Positions 58,701-64,000 of a DNA stretch of 64,000 nt are shown in pieces. The DNA is from Fen-183 sp036504335 (GTDB taxonomy: Bacteria; Acidobacteriota; Thermoanaerobaculia; UBA5066), in contig DASXVJ010000001.1 in assembly GCA_036504335.1 (NCBI GenBank), forward strand, positions 277,552 through 341,551, read 5' to 3'. The notes beneath the pieces were generated by a model. It was not told where the DNA came from. It did not search any database and saw only the letters and a program-made list of their open reading frames with translations. Numbering within the stretch: the first letter of the stretch is position 1; each line of letters opens with the position of its first letter. The position numbers and the translations under genes were made by a program.

Positions 58701-59734
58701 CGCACGCGCTCCTCTTCGTGTGGTTCGGGACGGCGCTCAACGCCGTGGGCCTCTACGGCGCGTCCCCGCGCTTTTCGCGCCTCGGCATCCGCCTCATGGA
58801 GGCGCCCGACGGCGCCGCGTTCCTCCCGAAGCTGCACCACGCGATGGGGCAGTTCGTGTCGCACTGGAGGGAGCCGATCGCCCGCTCGGTCGAGTGGTGC
58901 CGCGAGGGCTACGCGCTCGGCCGGCGCGTGGAGGACGCGGAGTTCGCGGGCTACTGCCACATGGGCTGGGCGAAGGCCCGGCTCGAGACGGGCGAGCCGC
59001 TCTCCGACGTGCGCGCGACGGCCCTCGACGCCCTCGAGACGGTCAAGGCGTCGGGACAGATCGGCACCGAGGTCATGCACAGGACGACGATCGAGGCCGT
59101 CGACGCCCTCATGGGCCTCGCCGCGTTTCCGGCCGCCGGCGACGACGCCGCGTCCGCCGCCGAGCTCAGCAACACGCAGAACGCCTTCCGCCTCCTCGAT
59201 CGCGCGCGCCTCCTGTGCTTCTTCCGGAGAAGCGGCGGCCCCGCGCTGGGCACGGAGCTCCTGAAGGTGAGCGAGATCGGCCTGCCGGCGACGTTCTTCC
59301 TCTCCATCGGGCGCACCTTCGCCTGCCTCAACTGGATGCTCGAGGCGCGCCGCGGCGGCGCGTTCACGAAGATCGCGTGTCTCCTCCGCGTGCGCCTCGC
59401 CCGCGGCCGCATCCGCAAGTGGGCGCGCCTCTGCCCGCACAACTTCGAGCACCGGTCTCTCCTCGTGGACGCCGAGTGGCTGCGCACGACGGGGCGCACC
59501 GGGCGGTCCCTCCGGAAATACGAGGAGGCGATCGCGGCGGCGATCGACCACGGATTCGTCCAGGACGCGGGTCTCGCGCACGAGCTCGCGGCCGAGATGC
59601 TGGCCGGCCGCGGGGAATCCCGCGCGGCGCGGAGTCACGTCCTCGCGGCGATGGAGCGGTACCGCGCGTGGGGCGCCGACGCGAAGGTCCTCGACCTCGA
59701 GACGCGTTACGCCCCGCTCCTCGACCCCGCCTGA
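55748..59734 (+). CDS. Giant Ser/Thr protein kinase fused to an AAA/NACHT-like ATPase and TPR-like region
   Basis: 1328 residues. ATG 55748 has GGAGGT eight bases upstream. After a 45-residue Ser/Ala leader, a Hanks-type kinase: RYRVDRLLARGGMGGVYRVD with lysine K82, HFDLKPGNIVVDSRG (about 201), DFGLAG (about 230), GTPHYVSPE. An insert of about 25 residues lies between N- and C-lobes. An ATPase domain begins FVGRKRELEDVQRSADAGLK, with Walker A VTGRSGMGKSRLMRE (about 392-406) and a Walker B-like VAYVNDVQWA. The last 700 residues are helical repeats (TPR-like) without catalytic motifs. Typical of AAA-containing serine/threonine kinases of Acidobacteriota and myxobacteria. No transmembrane segment. 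Its target is unknown. Confidence 0.9.
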   Translation: MSSRPSAISGTSAGDAETTLDTPSAPGGAAAGPSSQATDAVIQPGLVINGRYRVDRLLARGGMGGVYRVDDQLFPGRPTALKIFLHPLQNTVELFRAEFKTMASLRHPNVARVYDFEQVAGVDAFFFTMELLPGVPLDRFLAAAPPVEEETVDTGSAPAPSTDAPPHPARPPLGRIVPWQEALDLLVPVIRALAYLHGRGVVHFDLKPGNIVVDSRGAQRNVRQIKVVDFGLAGLRGIRGLVMGTPHYVSPEIASAKEGDHRADLYSLGIMAFKLLTGETPYSATQGLDVLLKQKMTEPVRFTAAQAERIPPWLREIVERLCSVRPSERPASAGELLDLINRAGSLAYELETRDTRENYLFSSAFVGRKRELEDVQRSADAGLKGEKHAGLFVTGRSGMGKSRLMREVRQAVQLRGVPFLEVDCFERDLTESGPMANLVLQAAHLARSVGAQSLLNAHAPEMVKLVPSLPLDAGVEPTPPLPNADAERRRVIEAIAAFLVGLGRVTPYVAYVNDVQWARSGTVDIASALLALRSGTGSGSKFCLLGSYRIDDVTGRPLARLIQPGPERPAPRVVELEALHEEDVAGLLRSMLGLAELPEGLVARVTESSEGLPFFVEEILRDILEEGRLWAFEEQEHADSRIAEGLRIDAAASFLKRAARVSVDERSVLDILAVSGRPVDSDVLVDVSALAPQTAREALQILGEKQMVVAIPGERERYNLAHDRMREALYAGQRADAQTALHLGLGRSLARALAADGRWETLFEAVAHFGQALDRDGSGALAGEAERTSVARLHLRAAAATNATGAFSTGVSYLERARALLPERPWERDYDLALAVDHALAATLIPLGRVDEALATADRIVANARGALDESPGWEARILAYAALNEYPKAIAAGLEICGRLGLALPPDPTRLDIARILGRVLWKVRNMTDETLATLPEVQDPRALRLIRIMSSMTACAYVSRPYLWPVLIGNCLTLMLRHGRGPTHALLFVWFGTALNAVGLYGASPRFSRLGIRLMEAPDGAAFLPKLHHAMGQFVSHWREPIARSVEWCREGYALGRRVEDAEFAGYCHMGWAKARLETGEPLSDVRATALDALETVKASGQIGTEVMHRTTIEAVDALMGLAAFPAAGDDAASAAELSNTQNAFRLLDRARLLCFFRRSGGPALGTELLKVSEIGLPATFFLSIGRTFACLNWMLEARRGGAFTKIACLLRVRLARGRIRKWARLCPHNFEHRSLLVDAEWLRTTGRTGRSLRKYEEAIAAAIDHGFVQDAGLAHELAAEMLAGRGESRAARSHVLAAMERYRAWGADAKVLDLETRYAPLLDPA

Positions 59735-59753
59735 CGCGCGGCGGGCCGCCCCG

Positions 59754-61922
59754 TCAGATCGAGATGCTGTTCGGGATCATCGAGGGCAGCTGGTTCTCGT
59801 ACGGCAGCGGGCGCGTCTTGTTGCGCTTGCGGATCTCGGCCTCGATTGCCGCGAGGGCCATCCTGAAGTCGACGTTGACGGCTTCGGCCCGCGCGTCGAC
59901 GAAGTAGGGCCGGCGCGGGTTGTCCGAGTACGTGCCGAACACGTCGTACTGCACGCTGGAGAGCAGGTACCCGAACGCCACCTGGTAGAGCGCGACGTCC
60001 ACGGGCGGCAGCAGGGCGAGGAGCGGGTCGGGCAACGAGGCCGCCGCCGGCGTTCCGCCCGAGGACGGCGGCGCGTACGCGGACCCCGAGACGCTCGGCA
60101 GGTACGACATCAGCGGGTACTGCGCGTAGTTCACGTTCGCGTGCTGCGGACCGGCCGTGTAGACGATGAGCGACACCATGTCGACGAGATAGTCGAAGCT
60201 GTCGATCCGAGCCGTCCCGTTTTCCGCCTTGAGGCCGCCGAGCCCGTGGAACGAGGCGGCGGCCGGGCTCGTGATCTCTTCCACCCACGCCTGCAGCTCG
60301 GTGTCGGCGGCGACGTCGCCGTTGCCCGCGTAGTAGCACGCGAGATACGCGCGCACGTACACGCGGATCGCGTCCCACAGGAGCAGCGTGTCGTCGCGGA
60401 ACGGGAACTCGGGCAGGCGGTCGCGGTCGACGCCGCGCAGCGCGAACAGCCGGTGCGGCAGGTTCTGGTCGAAGCGCCACGCGAGGCGCGCGTCCCGCAC
60501 CATCCCGAGGCTCCCGGCGATGCTCGGCGACAGCACCGACGCCACGACGCCGTGCGGAATGATGAGGCTGTGCTTGGCGCCCTCGTTGATGTCGAGCGTG
60601 AACCGGAAGTGCGGCCCGAGAAGCGCGAGGACCGGGTGCTGGTACGAGAGCTGGCGGTTCGTCGCGACGACGAGCGTCTCGATCGTGAGATGGCAGGCGC
60701 CGAGGTGCGCGACCGTCTCGTGCTGCACGGCGAGGCCGTTCAGCACCCAGAACTTCGCGACGCGCCATGCCGCCGCGTCGCCCCCCGGAACGTAGATCGG
60801 GCAGGTCGCCGCGTCATGCTTCTGACCGAGCTGGATCGCCACCGGCTGCAGGCTGCCGCGCCCCTCGGGATAGCCGGGCCCCGGCTCGGGGTTCCAGTAG
60901 AAGAGGGCGATCGGCGCGGCGAGGTAGCGCGGGTCCCCGTGGAGCCTGCTCGCCGGGACGCCGTCGAACATCGTGAGGTCGAGCGCGTAGAGCCGGCCGA
61001 TCTCCGCCGCGCGCTGCAGCGTGACGGACGAGTCGCCGGAGGCGGCCGCGAGCATCGCGTCCGTCACGGGCATCTTCGCAAGCAGCGCGCCGAGGTCGAG
61101 CGCGAGCTCCGGCGCCTTGCCCGCCGGGAAGACGCCCTTGAGGTTCGAGGTGTTGAAGCCGGCGATCTGGAGCCAGCCGAAGTACCAGTCGCTCTCCCAC
61201 ACCTCCTGGCCGGGCGCGAGGCGCATCCACGGCTGCGGCTGGAAGTTCGTCACGGCGGGCGGTCCGGGGAAGGCCGGGTACAGGGTCTTGAACTCCGCGA
61301 GGTCCTTCGCGTGAAGGTACGCGTCGCCCCTCTCCGGCGTCCGCAGGACCTCGTAGATCGTGTCCCTGAGAAACGACGTGATGCCGACGTCCTTCATGTC
61401 TTCGAGCGACTTCGTGAGCGCCTTCTCGAGCCCCTCCACGAGCCGCGGGATCTCGGCGAGCTTCTTGTACGTCTCGGCGAGGTCCGGCGGCGCGTCGTGC
61501 AGCGCCGCGAAGATCGCGTGGATGGCCGAAATGTCGCCCGGGATGTTCACCGCGTTGAGGCCCGAAAACTGCTTCTCCGCCTCGTCGATCGCGGCCCTCA
61601 GCGCGACCATCCACGGCATCGGCATCGGGGGAAGGTCGGCGTTGAGCTGCGCCTCGAAGCGCGCGACGAGCACCTGTCTCAGGTTGTTGGCGACCTCGAG
61701 GAGGACCGGCGCGACCTTCGCCTTGTACGCGAGCGTGAATTTCTCCGAGTCCGGCACCTGGGCCGCGAGCGGCGCGGGGTAGAGGTAGCTCGTCGTGTAG
61801 TTGTAGCGCGTCCGCGCGAGCGACAGCTCGTACGCCCGGTGCTTGCTCCGCTTCTCGTCGTCTTTCTGCGGGAGGGACGGAACGGAACCCGAAGCGGAAC
61901 TCGAGAGCATGCTGTCGGCCAC
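59754..61922 (-). CDS. Bacterial lipoxygenase (iron dioxygenase of polyunsaturated fatty acids)
   Basis: 722 residues from GTG 61922, chosen because AGGAGG lies four bases before it. The iron-binding signature H-x4-H-x4-H-x17-H-x8-H is complete: histidines 401, 406, 411, 429 and 438. The remaining iron ligands are H594 and N598 in GPQHANVNYAQY and the C-terminal isoleucine I722 (NSISI). It inserts oxygen into polyunsaturated fatty acids. No PLAT domain and no signal peptide are seen, so it is probably cytoplasmic or soluble. Active-site positions controlling regio- and stereochemistry cannot be assigned safely by eye. Its gene is convergent with the kinase gene and separated by 19 bp. Confidence 0.93.
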   Translation of the reverse strand: MADSMLSSSASGSVPSLPQKDDEKRSKHRAYELSLARTRYNYTTSYLYPAPLAAQVPDSEKFTLAYKAKVAPVLLEVANNLRQVLVARFEAQLNADLPPMPMPWMVALRAAIDEAEKQFSGLNAVNIPGDISAIHAIFAALHDAPPDLAETYKKLAEIPRLVEGLEKALTKSLEDMKDVGITSFLRDTIYEVLRTPERGDAYLHAKDLAEFKTLYPAFPGPPAVTNFQPQPWMRLAPGQEVWESDWYFGWLQIAGFNTSNLKGVFPAGKAPELALDLGALLAKMPVTDAMLAAASGDSSVTLQRAAEIGRLYALDLTMFDGVPASRLHGDPRYLAAPIALFYWNPEPGPGYPEGRGSLQPVAIQLGQKHDAATCPIYVPGGDAAAWRVAKFWVLNGLAVQHETVAHLGACHLTIETLVVATNRQLSYQHPVLALLGPHFRFTLDINEGAKHSLIIPHGVVASVLSPSIAGSLGMVRDARLAWRFDQNLPHRLFALRGVDRDRLPEFPFRDDTLLLWDAIRVYVRAYLACYYAGNGDVAADTELQAWVEEITSPAAASFHGLGGLKAENGTARIDSFDYLVDMVSLIVYTAGPQHANVNYAQYPLMSYLPSVSGSAYAPPSSGGTPAAASLPDPLLALLPPVDVALYQVAFGYLLSSVQYDVFGTYSDNPRRPYFVDARAEAVNVDFRMALAAIEAEIRKRNKTRPLPYENQLPSMIPNSISI

Positions 61923-62003
61923 GAAGCCTCCTCGAAACACAATCGGCGCGGACTGGGTTACGGCTGGGCAGTATAGCGGCGCCGCGATTGCGCCGCAGTC
62001 GCG

Positions 62004-62471
62004 TTACTCGTCCTGGCGCTGACCCGTCTCCAGGGCACGCACGTCGTCGAGGTCGCGGGGGCGCCCGGCCGCCCGCTTGGATGCGATGAGATCGGCGCGA
62101 GATACGACCCAGAAGGTCTGACCCTCGTAGGACATCGCCTGCCTCCGCGCCCACGCATCGGCGAACGTGAGGCCCGGCGTACGTGTTTGCACGTCGATTC
62201 GTACGCGGTCGCTGAATACGGTGATCTCGTGCGAAAGAAGATCATCCACGTCCGTCAGGGTCGCCGTGCCGAGGCCCGCCGCCTCGAGCGCCTTCAAGAG
62301 CCTTGCAGCGTTGTCCTTCGTGGGGTCTATCAGGATGTCGAGGTCGAATGTGGCCCGAGCAACACCGTGCAGGACGGCCGCAATCCCCCCGATGACGACG
62401 TACTTAACGTCGTGGGAGGCGAAGGACGCGAATACGTTCCGTAGACGGTTGAGCAGGCGGGACCTCGGCAA
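62004..62471 (-). CDS. Nucleotidyltransferase-fold protein (AbiEii/MNT-like)
   Basis: 155 residues; TTG 62471 is the assumed start. The motif YVVIGGIAAVLHGVARAT with FDLDILID gives GG(x)A...HG and the DxD metal pair of minimal nucleotidyltransferases. The rest (SHEITVFSDRVRIDVQTRT, GQTFWVVSRADLIASKRAAG, RPRDLDDVRAL) is the usual family C-terminus. Such proteins often serve as the nucleotidyltransferase half of MNT/HEPN or AbiE-like toxin-antitoxin pairs; here the partner is a small protein just upstream with 68 bp of overlap. Whether it modifies the partner, tRNA, or another target is unknown. Confidence 0.75.
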   Translation of the reverse strand: MPRSRLLNRLRNVFASFASHDVKYVVIGGIAAVLHGVARATFDLDILIDPTKDNAARLLKALEAAGLGTATLTDVDDLLSHEITVFSDRVRIDVQTRTPGLTFADAWARRQAMSYEGQTFWVVSRADLIASKRAAGRPRDLDDVRALETGQRQDE

Positions 62472-62610
62472 GCTCGGGCCGGTTCTGGAGCGCCAGCTCC
62501 GTGAACTCGACCAGCAGTGCCATCCGTTCCTCCAGCGGAAGCGATTGGAACCAAAGAGACTTCTTCTCTTCAGTTTCCAAGCTTCGATCGTGGCTGACGA
62601 GCGGTGTCAC
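62404..62610 (-). CDS. Small helical protein, partner of the nucleotidyltransferase
   Basis: 68 residues from GTG 62610. SLETEEKKSLWFQSLPLEER and MALLVEFTELALQNRPELAE form a helix-rich, acidic sequence, after which the protein ends in a basic tail that lies in the overlap with the next gene. Small proteins with an LPxEERxxLLxEFxE signature commonly precede this nucleotidyltransferase type. The overlap and lack of a Shine-Dalgarno make the start uncertain. A toxin-antitoxin or defence role is possible. Confidence 0.55.
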   Translation of the reverse strand: MTPLVSHDRSLETEEKKSLWFQSLPLEERMALLVEFTELALQNRPELAEVPPAQPSTERIRVLRLPRR

Positions 62611-62619
62611 ACGCGAATC

Positions 62620-62889
62620 TTACCGCCGCGGGCTGCGTTTGGGTGAACGTTCCGCGGGCCTCGGAGGTCGCACTCGCGGCCGGTCGAACCTCTCGCCGCA
62701 GGCCTTGCAGTGCTTTTGCGGGTCGTCGGCCGTGACGCAGCAGCCGCCGAGTTCGATCTCTCCCCGTTCCGCCGCCTCCATCGCCTCCGGCATCGGGTAG
62801 CCGTACATGATGGGTACGACGTCGAGGCTCCCGCACTTCGGGCAGGCCTTCCCGCGCTTCTTCAACACCCCGGGTACTTTCGCCACCAT
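62620..62889 (-). CDS. Small zinc-ribbon protein
   Basis: 89 residues from ATG 62889, preferred over the longer frame (63021) because the extra part has no conserved look. Two CxxC pairs make a zinc finger: CPKCGSLDVVPIMYG and CCVTADDPQKHCKACGERF. The central AMEAAERGEIELGGC segment gives it a short acidic loop. Such short ribbon proteins are of unknown function. The C-terminal tail is Arg/Pro-rich (RPRVRPPRPAERSPKRSPRR). It lies 10 bp before the small protein gene, leftward. Confidence 0.65.
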   Translation of the reverse strand: MVAKVPGVLKKRGKACPKCGSLDVVPIMYGYPMPEAMEAAERGEIELGGCCVTADDPQKHCKACGERFDRPRVRPPRPAERSPKRSPRR

Positions 62890-63092
62890 TCGTCCGTCTC
62901 CTCGACGCCCTTCGCCTGGTTGATCTTCAAAACGAATCTCATCAGAAGTCTCTTCTGGATGCGCGGACACCCGGTGTCTGTGCGGGTGGTCCAACTTTGA
63001 GACGTGAACAGTCGAAGGCAAGGCAGTTGTGCCAGATTCATGGTTTCCGAGTCGGCGCGGCCGAGCCCGACTCGCCCAGCGAAGGAGCGTTC
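62890..63092. other. Intergenic region, no gene seen
   Basis: About 200 bp between the divergent zinc-ribbon and chaperone-like genes. It must hold promoters for both. I see no strong repeat or palindrome in it. Confidence 0.3.
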
Positions 63093-63758
63093 ATGACCCT
63101 CACCGGAACACGACTCGATTTCCCGTCGCCGCCCCCCAGGAAAGCGCCGCCTGGCGCCTGGCCCGCCTTCGAGAGGAAGCTCGCCGAGACGCTCGGTGCG
63201 CTGGAGGAGGATCAGTACCTGGTCGTCTCGGCCAAGCGCGGCTGGGCCTACGTGCAGTTCGCCGCGCAGGGGTCGTTCGGGCTGCGCGCCGAGTGCGTCG
63301 GCAACAACTACCTCGACGAGGCTCACGCGCTGAGCGCCGGCCAGACGGCGCTTCTGCGGAGGATCGGCTGGTCGTCTCCCACGGGGACGCCCGGCTCCCC
63401 GAACTTCTTCCGGGACTTCGAGCGGCCGGTTCCGTGCGCCGACGCGGCCCGGATGGCCGTGCGCGCGCTGACCGAGGTGTTCGAGATCCCGCATCCGGGG
63501 TCTCTCGTGTACAAGGCGTTCGACAAGAAGCAGCGGACGATCCTGGTCCCGACGCTCGGGCTGAAGCGCGAGGAGCCCGCGCCGCCGCCCGAGAAGCCCC
63601 GCGAGGACGCCGTGCAGGACCTCAGGGCGCTCGTCTTGAAGGCGATCCGGGAAGGGTCGGGGAACGCGGACTCGAGTTCTCCGAGGACGGGAACCTTCCG
63701 CTGCGATTCGGAAGCGCTGCCGTGTTCGTCCGCGTGCTGGACGATCCGCCGTGCGTGA
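63093..63758 (+). CDS. TY-Chap-type chaperone-like protein, N-terminal part before a frameshift
   Basis: 221 residues from ATG 63093 in this frame. Residues about 20-165 fit an N-terminal TY-Chap/YbjN-like domain: WPAFERKLAETLGALEEDQY, LVVSAKRGWAYVQFAAQGSF, ECVGNNYLDEAHALSAGQTA, RRIGWSSPTGTPGSPNFFRD, AVRALTEVFEIPHPGSLVYK. After about residue 188 the codons stop looking like protein (NADSSSPRTGTFRCDSEALP); the true continuation lies in another frame (see next entry). Proteins of this class are small chaperones related to type III secretion-chaperone folds; the role is unknown. The gene is alone, divergent from the zinc-ribbon gene. Confidence 0.7.
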   Translation: MTLTGTRLDFPSPPPRKAPPGAWPAFERKLAETLGALEEDQYLVVSAKRGWAYVQFAAQGSFGLRAECVGNNYLDEAHALSAGQTALLRRIGWSSPTGTPGSPNFFRDFERPVPCADAARMAVRALTEVFEIPHPGSLVYKAFDKKQRTILVPTLGLKREEPAPPPEKPREDAVQDLRALVLKAIREGSGNADSSSPRTGTFRCDSEALPCSSACWTIRRA

Positions 63759-64000
63759 GGATGTTCTCCCCGGTGCTGGAGGACGTGGAGGCCGACGACC
63801 GGCTCTTCGACCGCCTCAACGAGCTGAACGCCGGGATGCGCCTAGTACGGTTCTTCGTGGTGGAGGGGAGGGTCATCGTGGTCGCGGAGATGTTCGTGGC
63901 GCCGTTCGCGGCCGAGCACGTGAAGCGGGCCTGCGTGGTGGTGGGCAGCCTCGCCGACGAGTTCGGCGGGATGCTGCAGAAGGAGTTCGGGGGACTAAGG
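63659..64000 (+). pseudogene. C-terminal YbjN/T3SS-chaperone-like half of the same gene, in a shifted frame and cut by the window
   Basis: In the frame two phases ahead, from 63659 to the window edge (114 codons, no stop), the sequence reads ERGLEFSEDGNLPLRFGSAA, VFVRVLDDPPCVRMFSPVLE, DDRLFDRLNELNAGMRLVRF, FVVEGRVIVVAEMFVAPFAA, with a typical chaperone fold of the YbjN/T3SS type. It continues the preceding domain if one base is inserted or lost near the GGGTCGGGG run at 63654-63662. Either the gene is a real frameshift pseudogene, a programmed frameshift, or an assembly error in a G-run. Confidence 0.65.

Noticed and set aside
55442..59638. 1398-codon antisense frame over the Ser/Thr kinase gene
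   Set aside because: Composition of repeated Arg/Glu/Val without motifs; strand opposite to a clear kinase.
1..64000. CRISPR arrays, insertion sequences, tRNA or rRNA genes
   Set aside because: No regularly spaced repeat, transposase motif or tRNA-like fold was recognised by reading; a scan with dedicated tools would be the decisive check.

Overview
The window is one GC-rich (about 70% by eye, not computed), densely coded bacterial segment. It is Gram-negative in character: an outer-membrane TonB-dependent receptor of the Oar-like, carboxypeptidase-regulatory type, lipoproteins, periplasmic sensors and prepilin-like proteins. The gene mix (Oar-like receptor, PatA/DUF4388 protein, many Ser/Thr-kinase and NtrC-type regulators, IPTL-like C-terminal sorting tails, SelB, futalosine-type UbiA/UbiX pair) fits Acidobacteriota or a relative best, but no rRNA or other phylogenetic marker except PolA and SelB is present, so this placement is an inference. 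I found no tRNA, rRNA, CRISPR array, insertion sequence or phage gene.

Layout. 1-16.4 kb is housekeeping and mixed metabolism: a membrane glycosyltransferase-like protein (cut by the window edge), DNA polymerase I, SelB, an FAD oxidoreductase, a CYTH/nucleotidyltransferase pair, a secreted IPTL-tailed protein, a pseudopilin and a ComEA-like protein, UbiX-UbiA, a deoxynucleoside kinase followed by an orphan C-terminal piece of PanC, a zinc-ribbon protein, a cystathionine gamma-synthase-type enzyme and a second IPTL-tailed protein. 16.4-33.6 kb is a single signalling block: an NtrB-like PAS kinase and an NtrC-like sigma-54 activator, then a strong candidate -24/-12 promoter with an upstream repeat that could be its enhancer, then a fourteen-gene chemosensory operon (response regulator, DUF4388-GAF protein, two coiled-coil GAF proteins around a CheY-like protein, CheD, CheA, MCP, CheW, two free-standing periplasmic PDC sensors, MCP, CheR, CheB, EAL protein), mostly joined by 4-bp start/stop overlaps.

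33.6-39 kb holds CutA, an orphan CopG-type antitoxin, a leftward Fic - class V aminotransferase - amino-acid permease operon preceded by a perfect palindrome, and a secreted rhodanese. 39-55.6 kb is a LacI-controlled carbohydrate locus: ABC ATPase (divergent), LacI, TonB-dependent receptor, GH144-type lipoprotein, sugar-binding protein, two permeases, an unrecognised 1021-residue six-hairpin enzyme, a GH94 phosphorylase and a convergent GH1 beta-glucosidase. Together they would bind a beta-glucan outside the cell, cut it in the periplasm, import the oligosaccharides and split them by phosphorolysis and hydrolysis; beta-1,2-glucan is the best guess from the GH144 gene, not proven.

55.7-64 kb carries a giant Ser/Thr kinase-ATPase, a bacterial lipoxygenase with every iron ligand in place, a small protein/nucleotidyltransferase pair, a small zinc-ribbon protein and a chaperone-like gene that is frameshifted near the right edge. 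The most distinctive systems are the sigma-54 chemosensory block with its free-standing PDC sensors, the glucan locus with its unknown enzyme, and the lipoxygenase.
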